NCBI RefSeq assembly: GCF_014779795.1
Contig: NZ_JACXZS010000003.1
Span: 1-64,000, forward strand
Origin: Microbacterium helvum
GTDB lineage: Bacteria; Actinomycetota; Actinomycetes; Actinomycetales; Microbacteriaceae
Length of the DNA: 64,000 bases
Reading direction: 5' to 3'
Part shown: positions 52,201 to 60,554 of the stretch, piece by piece
Layout of the letters: every line of letters starts with the position of its first letter
Position numbering within the stretch: position 1 is the stretch's first letter
Notes under the pieces: generated by a model
Told to the model about the DNA's origin: nothing
What the model saw: the letters and a program-made list of their open reading frames with translations, nothing else
Database searches by the model: none
Translations under genes and position numbers: made by a program

Positions 52201-55200
52201 CGGCGAGTCGAAGACGTTCTCCGACATCCCTGCCGGCGCGACCTGCACGGTCGAAGAGACGGGCGACGGCGGCGCGGCGAGCACGAACATCACGATCACC
52301 GAAGGCGATGGCGACCCGCAGACGGTGGATGCGGCATCATTCACGATCCTCCCCTACGAAGAGGGCGAGACGACCGCGCTGACCGCCGTCGGATACGAGA
52401 ACGTGTACACGGTCGGTTCGGTGCAGGTCGTGAAGACCGTGGCCGGCTCCGGTGGCGACGCGTGGGGCGACGGCCCGTTCACCGCCGACATGACGTGCAC
52501 GCTCGACGGCGCGACGCCGGACCCCGTGTATGAAGGCTCCTCGACGTTCGGCGTCGACGACCCGTGGGTGGTCGACAACCTGCCCACCGGCGCGGAGTGC
52601 GTCGTGACCGAATCCGGCACCGGTGGCGCCAACGACTCCACCGACAGCGTGACGGTCACGGTGGGCGACGACACGACCGGCGTCGTGACGGCCGACATCA
52701 CCAACACGTTCACCATCGGCTCGCTGCAGGTCGTGAAGGAGCTCGACGGAGCACCCGCCGACACGCTCGACCCGGCGACGACGTACGAGTATCAGGTGAG
52801 CCTCGCGTGCACGCGCGTCGTCGACGGCGAGAGCGTCGTCGTGGCGATCCCGGGCGGTGCGACGCGCACCATCACGGGTGCAGGCACGGCGCTGTACGAG
52901 GGACTGCCGACGGGTGCCGAGTGCACCGTGACCGAGCCGGACGCCGGCCACGCGACGGGGCACATGATCAGCCCCGACCAGCCCGTCACGATCGGCGAGG
53001 GCGACGAGCCCGTGGTCGTCACCGTGACGAATGAGTTCGCGAACGGCGAGCTCGCGATCCAGAAGTCGCTCGACGCGCCCGAGGGCTTCCCGGTGCCGGA
53101 CTCGTTCACCGCGACGGTGTCGTGCACCTGGCAGGGCGCCGACGTGCCTCTCGCCGACGACGGAGCCGTGACGATCGTTCCGGGCGCCGACCCGGTCGTG
53201 ATCCCCGACGTGCCCGTCGGGTCGGTCTGCACGGTGGACGAAGAGGATGCGGGCCAGACCGGCACCACCGTCACCCCCGACCCCATCACGGTCACCGAGG
53301 CCGACCAGACGGTGGCCGTGGACGTCGAGAACACGTACGAGTGGGCCTCGCTCGAGGTCGGCAAGCTCGTCGAGTCGGCGAGCCCGTACATCCCGACGGG
53401 GTACGAGTTCCGCGTGGTCTGCCGCTACCAGGGCGAGACCGTGGTCGACGAGACGTTCACGCTCGACGCGAACGAGACCGAGACGATCACGCAGATCCCG
53501 GCCCGCTCGACCTGCATCGTGACCGAGACCGACGCCCGCAACGCCTACGCCACGGTCACCGAGGCCGACATCCCGGGTGTCGACGGCGATCTCGCGCCGG
53601 TCATCGACCAGCGCACGCGCCGCGTCATCATCCCCGAGGTGCAGCCCGACAGCACCGCCACCGTGAACACCGTGACCTACACGAACCTGTTCGACGCGAC
53701 GGCGATGGTGATCGTGAAGGACTTCGAGGGTGCCGGTGCCGATCAGTTCGGCCTGGACGAGACCTTCAGCTTCACCGTGACCTGCACGTTCGCGGGCGAG
53801 ACCGTCCTCGACACCCAGGTGGAGCTGAACGCCGAGAACGGCTGGAGCACGGCGATCCACCAGGTGATCCCGGGCTCGGAGTGCCGCGTCGTCGAGGACG
53901 ACCTGAACGGCGCCGATGCCGTGGTGATCACGCCGAACGACGGCGAGGACACCACGGTCGGCGTCGGCATCGTGCCGGTCACGGGCGGCCTGGTCACTGT
54001 GACCGCGACGAACTGGTACCTCACCGGCTCGGTGGAGGCGACCAAGACCTTCGCGGGCGACGGCGCCGAGAAGTACGGCACGGCCGACTTCGAGCTGAGG
54101 CTCAGCTGCACGCGCGACGGCGAGGACGTCGTCATTCCCGACGGCGATTCCCGCACGGTGAGCGCGGACTCGCCGACGGCCCTGTGGCAGAACCTGCCCA
54201 CCGGTTCCGAGTGCGAGCTGACCGAAGTGGATGCGGGCGGTGCCAACTCGAGCGAGATCCTCGACGCCGACGGCAACGTGGTGGCGGGGGGCGCCCAGGG
54301 CTACTCCTTCACCGTCGTGACCGACCCGACGATCCTGAGCGTCGACGACCAGCCGCAGCCGAGCCTGCAGGTGCGCAACACGTTCAACCTCGCTCAGGTG
54401 TCGGTGACCAAGGCGGTCGACGACGGCGGCGCCGTCGGCCAGGACGGCGAACCGGTCACCTACGGACCGTTCGAGGTGGCGCTCGCGTGCACCTGGAACG
54501 GCGGCGACGTCACCGCGGCCGAGCCGATGACGCAGCAGATCGCCGAGGGGGCGACGGTCACCTGGACCGGCCTGCCCGAGGGCGCCGACTGCACCGTCAC
54601 CGAGACCGACGCGGCAGGAGCCGAGTCGACGACCTTCGTCGTGACCGAGGGCGGGCAGACCTCCGACCCGCAGACCGTGACGACGACCGAACTGGCGCCG
54701 CTGCCGAACACGGCCGCAGCCGACCAGACCTCGGTCGTGATCACGAACACGTACGGGGTCGCCGGGCTCAGCATCTCGAAGATCGTGGACGGCACGGCCG
54801 CATCGACCGTGACGCGCACGTTCCCCGTCGAGGTCATGTGCGTCCTCGTCGACGCGTCCCACCCTGACCCCGGGCTCGTGGTTCTCGATGCGAGCTACGA
54901 CATCGGTGGTCCGAACCGGCTCACGGCCGAGATCGACGACCTGCCCGCCGGCAGCGAGTGCACGGTCACCGAGACCGACACGGGCGACGCCGACCAGACC
55001 ACGATGACCGTCGAGGGCGAGCAGCAGCCGGGCGCCACCGGCAGCGTGACCCTGACGTCGGGCCACGTGAGCATCGTGTTCACGAACACGTTCATCGCGC
55101 CGCTGCCGCCCACGGGCCTGGACGCCCGCGCGATCGCGCTCGCCGTGTCGGCAGGCTTCGCGATCCTGGCAGGCGGTGTCGCCCTGGTGCTCGTGGCCAT

Positions 55201-55225
55201 GCGCCGCCGGCGCCGGTTGGGCTGA
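46256..55225 (+). CDS. Giant sortase-anchored surface protein with DUF11-like and ten DUF5979-type modules
   Basis: A protein of 2989 residues. Signal peptide: residues 1-31 (ends APAALA). Residues about 35-1790 are a chain of DUF11/isopeptide-type beta modules marked by openings such as VLQVVKDVVDP, LTKSVTPTTT, VTVTKTFADN, TTVTKSITPD, AELTKEFDQD and ITTTKEITPD. From about residue 1800 to 2945 come ten DUF5979-type modules of about 115 residues, opening GQLRLAKTVD, GGFTVEKSVD, GSVQVVKTVA and so on to AGLSISKIVD. Each has two Cys, a CxVTE-type motif and an ending like ITNTF. The C-terminus is LPPTG (2950-2954), a membrane helix and RRRRR, a sortase signal. It is acidic and Thr-rich, probably a long rod used in adhesion. 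Confidence 0.93.
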   Translation: MERRRGLLAGLTAVVLAAASVFVGAAPAALAEDTAVLQVVKDVVDPGPYGPGDPVVYTITVNCSSTNDAGCYNTLVSDALPDPLVFRPAPPDPVTVQLTAPAGQPDAEVDLSIDSAGNSFTVVPGLDTDADPVLWPGGYAMTITVNAMVDPTTDGTWDGATVTNTASADADNAPPASDTADITLDVQTTLVPGLTKSVTPTTTMPAVPGQAVNWTLTPSNQSNQNVDEIVVQDPVDPPADFGGYLDVTGFDVTAPPGTTATTTEYWVDPDGWTTTEPDPISDAGGIRVTFTGTFAPGASGSVVVHTVTNDTVTEIPDQTQVTVDNDAKATVTKGEDTSDPVTDDASITIAQRQPDVTVTKTFADNTLVSGQTTTATITSTVGEQNVQTLTITEPTDGTSTFTEQGLTFDGFTDGVAWPVAATSATITYTYSDCDDSTATTTTVDTLPDPTADCTVEGFTVVYSAEGDDIVSGAYATIPMDVTAIATTTAVSSTNAVDTEVENTNGQTGVDDAEAPFTIDPLTLDTTVTKSITPDTIWGVPGTTSNVTLTGNVTPESNTGSDKLVISDPQFPGVQTEFWDNFAPTQINNTDVPQCTTLTVRYWSKTEGDWVDLTTVDGPQTLWSYDIPADVQPDVGGIQLEYDPLDAEGCPDQLEPGFTVATNIAVELTTEQDEPVTFTNFAESLVDNPDAGGEFTDDTSADIDVNPLDGGGPGADFLDKQWLDDTVPAQTQDVRTLRLLWSTDGLNISQMTLSDISETEDPTDTAASVYDAWDLVKIDPITTDTDPLISNAVITEVSLFSESAGDWVDITDEACAAAADCDGQFAGYTLTDAEAADTLSVRVVLTEKVAGAGIGSSYERRPFDLDFRLRDTLRSDPSQWVLGNFHPYTYNTDQAGLVNNTASAHGVNEATGVDSVDVAEDTILIVDEPINAELTKEFDQDQLGLPDASQNVDPDDYPLISGTIIATNKSAARVAGMVIDDPTDGEALPDTVFDTLNLYDIDGFQLPADTSADDVTVTLARSGGTTTYDYDEALALTPAELSDVIGFEVAFRSPDGSSIIQSGATGGVTLTWQLRENLRSDPGTPVTVTPSGEAIVNDAHTQLESPVLRNCANNQCGTGAADASDEFVIVAANYDITTTKEITPDQIYEDQSKTYITHLGGRPNGTARAVSFTLTDTTDTFWNTMDFTGAQINVPAPVNNVAMDVLVGTTFTSVGGTLVETCDGAPIDEDSTCWVNGEWVDATPGQITTFDLPAGVADAGDVVGVRFRAQQVDGDGNVLQWERPYNPQLTYDLTTTRRDTLRSDPAVEVSTTRPGLEPNPGEADPGVISDEVQATSTGQFGEQSFTVSKTAPDSTIVLHRPNSVQITKTRGSSQFVSAPGPIQYVIKVTNTGSWNMTGFTLVDQIETDAQGSLLVEPTPPSYTFALSGDGAPSTDPGFSASLDPDSGLLTITPPDGFVFNAGWTLTVNAALNFRSDVGPDTTVANTATVTSDRAFETCQGTTLAEDGRADLVNKDPEANAAACSADTAITPLASATIAAKKYVKGDDAGDPTIPGDDDLGVLNAAPGGVGTSCDPSLPGVVNDGFYSYPCVPITRPGGNETWRVDFTNTGNTSARVVAAVDTIPTVGDTGVIVPGARGSQFPVTLTGSISANFAELTAGEIATYSIYLSPVQLSQACNTNAIKVWTEDEAPDPSCAFGWVLADASTPLATIQAARSVMMVLEYATTGQTPTPGLEPGETLRVTYGTQTPYVLPANSAVADGLPIAWNSFATASRSNQTALQPERASLVTEPQKVGVAAATGQLRLAKTVDAPDYAVDIDLPESYPMLVTCTSGGENAVLLHADGSDASRPSVPADGTVLIYDSTTGPVNLPLFSTCTVVEDPVPPGVEVSVDPEDGVVAERDFTDNTSVWDPYAGDIESASFEITNEYFAGGFTVEKSVDNGGAENQDGEPIAYDRTYSFTASCIYLDQETIPEADLSFTLKVGESKTFSDIPAGATCTVEETGDGGAASTNITITEGDGDPQTVDAASFTILPYEEGETTALTAVGYENVYTVGSVQVVKTVAGSGGDAWGDGPFTADMTCTLDGATPDPVYEGSSTFGVDDPWVVDNLPTGAECVVTESGTGGANDSTDSVTVTVGDDTTGVVTADITNTFTIGSLQVVKELDGAPADTLDPATTYEYQVSLACTRVVDGESVVVAIPGGATRTITGAGTALYEGLPTGAECTVTEPDAGHATGHMISPDQPVTIGEGDEPVVVTVTNEFANGELAIQKSLDAPEGFPVPDSFTATVSCTWQGADVPLADDGAVTIVPGADPVVIPDVPVGSVCTVDEEDAGQTGTTVTPDPITVTEADQTVAVDVENTYEWASLEVGKLVESASPYIPTGYEFRVVCRYQGETVVDETFTLDANETETITQIPARSTCIVTETDARNAYATVTEADIPGVDGDLAPVIDQRTRRVIIPEVQPDSTATVNTVTYTNLFDATAMVIVKDFEGAGADQFGLDETFSFTVTCTFAGETVLDTQVELNAENGWSTAIHQVIPGSECRVVEDDLNGADAVVITPNDGEDTTVGVGIVPVTGGLVTVTATNWYLTGSVEATKTFAGDGAEKYGTADFELRLSCTRDGEDVVIPDGDSRTVSADSPTALWQNLPTGSECELTEVDAGGANSSEILDADGNVVAGGAQGYSFTVVTDPTILSVDDQPQPSLQVRNTFNLAQVSVTKAVDDGGAVGQDGEPVTYGPFEVALACTWNGGDVTAAEPMTQQIAEGATVTWTGLPEGADCTVTETDAAGAESTTFVVTEGGQTSDPQTVTTTELAPLPNTAAADQTSVVITNTYGVAGLSISKIVDGTAASTVTRTFPVEVMCVLVDASHPDPGLVVLDASYDIGGPNRLTAEIDDLPAGSECTVTETDTGDADQTTMTVEGEQQPGATGSVTLTSGHVSIVFTNTFIAPLPPTGLDARAIALAVSAGFAILAGGVALVLVAMRRRRRLG

Positions 55226-55245
55226 CGAGGTCGGCTGAACGAGCA

Positions 55246-55287
55246 GTGAGGGGAGGGATGCCGGGCGTCCGGCATCCCTCCCCTCAC
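55246..55287. terminator. Bidirectional terminator after the giant gene
   Basis: A perfect 19-bp stem (55246-55264 with 55269-55287) and a GCGT loop lie between the giant gene and the convergent Pr6Pr gene. Confidence 0.75.
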
Positions 55288-55306
55288 GGTGTCGGTGCCA
55301 CGCCGG

Positions 55307-56041
55307 TCAGACGGGCAGCGGGCCGCGCGCGGCAGGTGCGCGGTGGTGGCTCGCACGGCGCTCGCGGAACCTGCCGATCTCGACGATGCCCACGCCGAGC
55401 AGCAGGAACATCGCGAGGATCGCGCCGATGTACAGCAGCGCCGAGCCGTAGCCGCCCGCGCCGTGCGGGTCGAGGAACGGGTACGGGTACCACCACGGCG
55501 CCGACCCGTCGGGGTTCGCGACGACCTCGCCGCGCACCATCGTGTACCCCGTCCAGACCAGCGGGTATCCGACGATGACCGCGAGCGACCACCACGGCAG
55601 TCCGCGCCGGCGCGGCGCCAGCAGCAGGTCGAGCACGAAGTAGATCGGCAGCGCGACGTGCAGCATCTCGATCGCGTACTGGTCGAGCAGGTGGATGCCG
55701 ACGGTGTCGCCCAGCGCGACCGGCGACGGCAGCCCGCGCAGCAGCGCGTTGTACACGATGCCCAGCAGCAGCACCGGACCGGTGACGGCCGCGAGGGCGA
55801 GGGCGATGCCGAGGGGCTCGCGTGACGAGCCGGGGTGCCGCAGGTCCCACGCTGCGGCGATCAGCAGCACGGTCGCGCCGAGCAGCGTCGAGACGATCGT
55901 GAAGAGACTGAAGTAGTTCGCGAGCACGGCGCCGAGCGATTCGCCCAGCCGCGCAGCGCGGTCCACATTGACGATGAAGCCGGCGACGACCCCCGACAAG
56001 CCGGCGATCGCGGCTGCGATCCGAAACCATGCCCAGCGCAT
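55307..56041 (-). CDS. Pr6Pr family membrane protein
   Basis: A protein of 244 residues from the ATG at 56041, with six helices. Family landmarks are NYFSLFTIVSTLLGATVLL, GIVYNALLRGL, LDQYAIEMLHVALPIYFVLD, YPLVWTGYTMVRGE and WWYPYPFLDP. Pr6Pr membrane proteins are widespread in Actinobacteria and of unknown function; the six-helix fold is distantly related to FAR-17a/AIG1-like proteins. It is followed by a paralogue at 56190 on the same strand. Confidence 0.88.
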   Translation of the reverse strand: MRWAWFRIAAAIAGLSGVVAGFIVNVDRAARLGESLGAVLANYFSLFTIVSTLLGATVLLIAAAWDLRHPGSSREPLGIALALAAVTGPVLLLGIVYNALLRGLPSPVALGDTVGIHLLDQYAIEMLHVALPIYFVLDLLLAPRRRGLPWWSLAVIVGYPLVWTGYTMVRGEVVANPDGSAPWWYPYPFLDPHGAGGYGSALLYIGAILAMFLLLGVGIVEIGRFRERRASHHRAPAARGPLPV

Positions 56042-56189
56042 GTCCCACCCCCCAGATTCTGCGGCGACCCGCGGAGTGCGCGTCGCTGTTCCCGAGGTCG
56101 AGAGTGCTCTCGGCAATACGCGTCGGCGCGAAAAGTTGGCGCGGGAAAGCGCGGAAAACGCGCGCCCGACCGCGCCAGTTGTGGCAGTC

Positions 56190-56921
56190 CTACAACGTGT
56201 CAGCCGTTTGGGGGACAGGGTCCACAACCGCTCGTTCTGCGGTCCGTCGGCCCCACCAGAGGACGAACGAGGCGACCGCGAGGATGGCGATCGCGATGCC
56301 GATGACGTAGAGGATCACCGAGGTCCAGCCGCCGTCGTTGTTGGGGTTGAGGAACGGGTAGGGGTACCAGAACGGGTCGCCTGTCCCGGGGTTCGTGATC
56401 AGGGGGCCACGCACCATCGTGTAGGCGACCCACACGAGGGGGAACGCCACGATCCACCACAGGGATCGCCACGGCAGTGCGCGCCGTCGCGGGCCGACGA
56501 ACAGGTCCGCGAGCAGGAAGAGCGGGCCGACGAGGTGCAGCACCTCGTTCGACCATCCGACGACCGCGCCGGGCTCGAGCGCGACGCCGCGCAGCAGCAG
56601 GTTGTAGACGATGCCGGTGATGACCATGTAGGTGGTGACGGCGGCCAGGGCCGTCGCGAGGCCGCGGGGCTCGGCATCCGCTTCTCGTCCCCTGGTCCAG
56701 AACCACAGCGCCGTCCACAGCAGCACGACGGCCGCGGCGGTGTTGGAGAGGATCGTGAAGAAGCTGAAGAAGTTCGAGACGATCGTGGCGACGTCTCGTC
56801 CGGCGTCGATCGCGCTGGAGACCGATCTCACCAGCTGGGCGACGATCGCCGCCACGGTCAGGGCCGCCATGGCGGCCCGCGCGATCGTCCAGCTCTGAGC
56901 CCACCCTGGTGTACGCGTCAT
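56190..56921 (-). CDS. Pr6Pr family membrane protein, second copy
   Basis: A protein of 243 residues from the ATG at 56921 (MTRTPGWAQSW). It shares with its neighbour SNFFSFFTILSNTAAAVVLL, GIVYNLLLRGVAL, EVLHLVGPLFLLADLF, FPLVWVAYTMVRGPL and FWYPYPFLNP, the same six helices and length. The two genes are about 148 bases apart in the same direction and look like an old tandem duplication. No function is known. Confidence 0.88.
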   Translation of the reverse strand: MTRTPGWAQSWTIARAAMAALTVAAIVAQLVRSVSSAIDAGRDVATIVSNFFSFFTILSNTAAAVVLLWTALWFWTRGREADAEPRGLATALAAVTTYMVITGIVYNLLLRGVALEPGAVVGWSNEVLHLVGPLFLLADLFVGPRRRALPWRSLWWIVAFPLVWVAYTMVRGPLITNPGTGDPFWYPYPFLNPNNDGGWTSVILYVIGIAIAILAVASFVLWWGRRTAERAVVDPVPQTADTL

Positions 56922-56985
56922 GGGCACACGATAGCGAGCGCTGAGCGCCAGAGCGGTCAGGGGGTGCCGTGCCGCCGGTCTCGCG

Positions 56986-57804
56986 TCACCGGCGTCGTCC
57001 GGCCCGCCGCTGCGCCGTGGCGACGTACCACAGCAGCCAGACCCCGACGGGGATCAGCAGCATGCCGATGAGCCAGGCGATCTCGCCGACCGACTCCCCG
57101 GGGTAGGCGATCACCTCGGGGATCCTGGCGAACAGCTCGCCCGGGCTGTCGGCGTGCGCGCCTTGGGCGCCGAAGATGATGAGGCTCGGGATCAGGAAGA
57201 CGAGCACGAGAAGGAACGCCATGGCGATGCCCGCTCGCCGCGCGGACTCGAAGTCTTCGTCGTCGACCGTCGCGCCGCTCGCTTCCGCGAATTCGCGCGG
57301 CCGGCGGATCGCCGACACCGGAAGCACCACGAACACCCATGCCACCAGGCCGGCCAGCAGGCCGAGGCCGAGGCCGGCGAAGAGCGACAGCAGCCAGGGG
57401 TTGCCCTCCTCGGCGTCGAACCAGTAGTGCCAGCCGCCGGGGTCGCGGGTGTCCGCGAGCGCCTGCTGCACCGGGGGGAGGACATAGGCGATGGCGATCG
57501 TCGCGGCCGATACGACCGACGACACCGCCGGGACGAGGAACATGCGCACCAAGGGGCTGGCGAGCACATCGCGTCCGGCCCAGAGGGACTCGATGACGGC
57601 ATACGCCGTGATCAGCCCGGGCACGGCGAACATGATCAGGCCCCACCACGTCTCGCCCTCGGGGTCCAGCGCGGCGAGGTACATCGCGAGGATCGTCACC
57701 GGCACCGACAGGCCGATGAGCATCCAGGTGACGCGCGAGATCTGGGCGAGCACCGTCGTCGGCGGTGCGGCACCTTCGGCGCCTTCGGCGGGGTCCGTCA
57801 TCAT
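56986..57804 (-). CDS. Membrane protein of unknown function
   Basis: A protein of 272 residues from one of two adjacent ATG codons (57804 or 57801). Seven or so helices are visible, interrupted by an outside loop with DTRDPGGWHYWFDAEEGNPW and a cytoplasmic loop with SAIRRPREFAEASGATVDDE. The C-terminus is Arg-rich. I do not recognise the family. It is followed leftward by the Pr6Pr pair and is divergent from purA, with about 90 bases between. Confidence 0.75.
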   Translation of the reverse strand: MMTDPAEGAEGAAPPTTVLAQISRVTWMLIGLSVPVTILAMYLAALDPEGETWWGLIMFAVPGLITAYAVIESLWAGRDVLASPLVRMFLVPAVSSVVSAATIAIAYVLPPVQQALADTRDPGGWHYWFDAEEGNPWLLSLFAGLGLGLLAGLVAWVFVVLPVSAIRRPREFAEASGATVDDEDFESARRAGIAMAFLLVLVFLIPSLIIFGAQGAHADSPGELFARIPEVIAYPGESVGEIAWLIGMLLIPVGVWLLWYVATAQRRAGRRR

Positions 57805-57895
57805 CTCGGCAATCCTGTCATGGGGCCCGGAATACGCTCTGACGGACGCCGCCGATAGGATGGGGTGTAACCGTCCATAAACGGGGGAGTAGCCC

Positions 57896-59182
57896 ATGCC
57901 AGGCATCGTGATCGTCGGAGTCCAGTGGGGGGACGAGGGCAAGGGCAAGGCCACCGACCTCCTCGGTGAGCGCACCGACTGGGTGGTCAAGTTCAACGGC
58001 GGCAACAACGCCGGTCACACGGTCGTGATCGGCGACGAGAAGTACGCCCTGCACCTGCTGCCGTCCGGCATCCTCTCTCCCGGCGTCAACGCGGTGATCG
58101 GCAACGGCGTGGTGATCGACCTCGAGGTGCTGTTCGCCGAGCTCGGGGCGCTCAAGTCCCGCGGCGTCGACACGTCGCGGCTGAAGGTGAGCGCCAACGC
58201 GCACATCATCACGCAGTACCACCGGACGCTCGACAAGGTCACCGAGCGCTTCCTCGGCAAGCGGATGATCGGCACCACAGGCCGGGGCATCGGCCCCGCG
58301 TACGCCGACAAGATCAACCGCGTCGGCATCCGCGTGCAGGACCTCTTCGACGAGAACATCCTCCGTCAGAAGGTCGAGGGCGCTCTCGACCAGAAGAACC
58401 ACCTGCTGGTCAAGGTCTTCAACCGCCGCGCGATCACGTGCGACGAGATCGTCGACGACCTGCTGTCGTACGCCGAGCGCCTGCGGCCGATGGTCGACGA
58501 CACGTCGCTGCTCCTCAACGACGCGCTCGACGCCGGTGACGTCGTGGTCTTCGAGGGCGGTCAGGCGACCATGCTCGACGTCGACCACGGCACGTACCCG
58601 TTCGTGACGTCGTCGTCGGCGACGGCGGGCGGCGCGGCGACCGGCTCGGGCGTCGGCCCGAACCGCCTCGACCGCATCGTCGGCATCGTCAAGGCCTACA
58701 CGACGCGTGTCGGCTCGGGCCCGTTCCCGACCGAGCTGTTCGACGAGAACGGCGACTTCCTGCGCTCGCGCGGCTTCGAGTTCGGCACCACGACCGGGCG
58801 TCCGCGCCGCGTCGGCTGGTACGACGCGCCCATCACGCGGTACGCGACGCGCATCAACGGCATCACCGACCTGGTGCTCACCAAGCTCGACATCCTCACC
58901 GGGCTCGATCAGATCCCGGTCTGCGTCGCCTACGACGTCGACGGCCGGCGCTTCGACGAGGTGCCGGTGAACCAGTCCGACTTCCACCACGCGAAGCCGA
59001 TCCTGGAGTACTTCCCCGGCTGGAAGCAGGACATCTCCGGCGCTCGCACCTTCGAGGACCTCCCCGTCGAGGCGCAGGAGTACGTCCTCGCGCTGGAGGC
59101 GATGAGCGGCACCCGCATCTCGGTGATCGGCGTGGGCCCCGCCCGCGACGCCGTCATCGTGCGCCACGACCTCGTCGACTGA
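57896..59182 (+). CDS. purA: Adenylosuccinate synthetase
   Basis: A protein of 428 residues, the usual length. The GTP site starts [17 protein letters not shown], the IMP-binding NNAGHTV and [15 protein letters not shown] follow, with the [19 protein letters not shown] loop and [11 protein letters not shown] near the aspartate site. It makes adenylosuccinate from IMP, aspartate and GTP in AMP synthesis. A GGGGGAG ribosome site precedes the ATG, and a TAGGAT -10-like word lies at 57856-57861. Confidence 0.97.
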   Translation: MPGIVIVGVQWGDEGKGKATDLLGERTDWVVKFNGGNNAGHTVVIGDEKYALHLLPSGILSPGVNAVIGNGVVIDLEVLFAELGALKSRGVDTSRLKVSANAHIITQYHRTLDKVTERFLGKRMIGTTGRGIGPAYADKINRVGIRVQDLFDENILRQKVEGALDQKNHLLVKVFNRRAITCDEIVDDLLSYAERLRPMVDDTSLLLNDALDAGDVVVFEGGQATMLDVDHGTYPFVTSSSATAGGAATGSGVGPNRLDRIVGIVKAYTTRVGSGPFPTELFDENGDFLRSRGFEFGTTTGRPRRVGWYDAPITRYATRINGITDLVLTKLDILTGLDQIPVCVAYDVDGRRFDEVPVNQSDFHHAKPILEYFPGWKQDISGARTFEDLPVEAQEYVLALEAMSGTRISVIGVGPARDAVIVRHDLVD

Positions 59183-59208
59183 CGTCTCTCGCGGCCTGCC
59201 CCTCGCTG

Positions 59209-59279
59209 AGATCAGGAGATCTCGCGTGTGCAGGACCATATTGCGCGGATCCGCCTGTGTGGGCGAGATCTCCTGATCT
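59209..59279. repeat. 17-bp inverted repeat with long loop after purA
   Basis: Arms 59209-59225 and 59263-59279 are exact reverse complements (core GATCAGGAGATCTCGC) around a 37-base loop. The element fills the gap between purA and the lactonase gene. It may serve as terminator or as a dispersed palindromic repeat. Confidence 0.75.
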
Positions 59280-59289
59280 GGGAAAGGGT

Positions 59290-60483
59290 GTGAGCCGGGT
59301 GAGGTTCTGGCTGGGCGGGTACACCGCCGATATGGGCGGCAACGCGAGCGGAATCGGGATGCTGCTCGCCGGCGCCGCCGACGACGCCTCGGCCGGTGGC
59401 GCCCTGGCGTTCGCCGGCGAGGTCGCGCCGACCGAGTCGCCGTCGTGGCTGGCTGCGCACCCGAATCAGGACGTCGTCTATGCCGCGCTGGAGCACCGGC
59501 AGGTGGTGCAGGCGTTCCGCCGCACGGGCGAGACGACCTTCGCCCCGCTGGGCGAGCCGGTCGCGGCCGGCGAGGCCGTGTGCCACGTCGCCGTCGCGCC
59601 CGACGGCGGGTCGCTGATCGCGAGCTGCTGGGGCGACGGTCGCGTGGTGCGGATGACGGTGGATGCCGCCGGACGGCCGTCTTCGCCGGTCCTGGCTCCG
59701 GCGGCCGTGGATCCCTATGGTCCCGACGCCGGCCATGCCGCGTCGGCTCCTGAGCGTGCCGAAGGGCTCGACCTCGCGGCTGCCGCCCGCGCCCTGCGTG
59801 AGGCGGCAGGCGAGGAGTTCGCACACCTCGTGCCCGATCACGACAGACCCGACCACGACGAGCACGCCGCGGACGAGGCATCCGGTCGCCCCTCTCGGGC
59901 GCATGAAGCAGTGTTCCTGCCCGGCGGACTGGTCGCGACCACCGATCTCGGGTTCGACGTCGTGCGCTTCTGGCGTGCCGGTTCGAGCGGACTGAAGCCG
60001 CTGCAGCAGGTCGCACTGCCGAAGGGCAGCGGGCCGCGGCACATGGTGTGGCACCCGAGCGGGCACCTGTACGTCGTGACCGAGCTGTCGTGCGAGCTGT
60101 TCGTGCTGGCGGCCGCGGCCGACGGCACCTGGACCGTCGTGGGCGGCACACCGCTCGGCGCCGGGACGCTTGCGGGCGACAGCGCTGCGGAGCTCGCGGC
60201 GTCGCGCGACGGCGAGTTCCTCTACGCCGGCGTGCGCGGCAGCAACACCCTCGCCACGCTGCGCGTGCGTGGCGCCGGCGAGTCGGTCGCGCCCGTGGCG
60301 CTGGTGGACTCGGGGGTCGACTGGCCGCGCCATCACGTCGTGGTGCGCGACACCCTGCTGGTCGCCGGCCAGCTGTCGGACGAGGTCGCCTCGCTCGCCC
60401 TCGACCTGCGCACCGGGGTGCCGGGTCGTGTGCGGCATCGCACGCCCGCACCGTCGCCCACGTGCCTGCTGCCGGTGCGCTGA
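59290..60483 (+). CDS. Lactonase/6-phosphogluconolactonase-like beta-propeller protein
   Basis: A protein of 397 residues from a GTG at 59290 with GAAAGG upstream. The seven-bladed propeller of the lactonase (Pgl/YbhE) family is visible from RFWLGGYTADMGGNASGI, SPSWLAAHPNQDVVYAALEH, DLGFDVVRFWR, GPRHMVWHPSGHLYVVTELS, EFLYAGVRGSNTLAT and DWPRHHVVV. An unusual His/Asp-rich insert (VPDHDRPDHDEHAADEASGR) sits in the middle. It lacks a signal peptide and is probably cytosolic. Pentose-phosphate lactone hydrolysis is the usual role, but the family is broad. Confidence 0.85.
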   Translation: MSRVRFWLGGYTADMGGNASGIGMLLAGAADDASAGGALAFAGEVAPTESPSWLAAHPNQDVVYAALEHRQVVQAFRRTGETTFAPLGEPVAAGEAVCHVAVAPDGGSLIASCWGDGRVVRMTVDAAGRPSSPVLAPAAVDPYGPDAGHAASAPERAEGLDLAAAARALREAAGEEFAHLVPDHDRPDHDEHAADEASGRPSRAHEAVFLPGGLVATTDLGFDVVRFWRAGSSGLKPLQQVALPKGSGPRHMVWHPSGHLYVVTELSCELFVLAAAADGTWTVVGGTPLGAGTLAGDSAAELAASRDGEFLYAGVRGSNTLATLRVRGAGESVAPVALVDSGVDWPRHHVVVRDTLLVAGQLSDEVASLALDLRTGVPGRVRHRTPAPSPTCLLPVR

Positions 60484-60499
60484 TCCACAGGCCGTCGGG

Positions 60500-60515
60500 A
60501 GGCCGCGCGCGGCCT
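60500..60515 (+). terminator. Palindrome after the lactonase gene
   Basis: AGGCCGCGCGCGGCCT is a perfect 16-base palindrome followed by TGTT, 16 bases after the stop. The overlapping TAGCCT at 60519-60524 may be the -10 of the next operon. Confidence 0.45.
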
Positions 60516-60554
60516 TGTTAGCCTGGTCGGTGGACGAAAGGGCGAGAGGCGGCG

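Noticed and set aside
52337..55066. Open frame of 909 codons on the minus strand opposite the DUF5979 repeats
   Set aside because: Its apparent repeats simply mirror the repeats of the coding strand.
51655..55110. CRISPR-like or DNA-level tandem array in the giant gene
   Set aside because: The periodicity is at protein level (about 115 residues) with diverged DNA; there are no short identical repeats with unique spacers. No CRISPR array was seen anywhere in the window.
57818..60451. Open frame of 877 codons on the minus strand across purA and the lactonase gene
   Set aside because: It spans two well-supported genes and an intergenic inverted repeat and has shadow-like composition.
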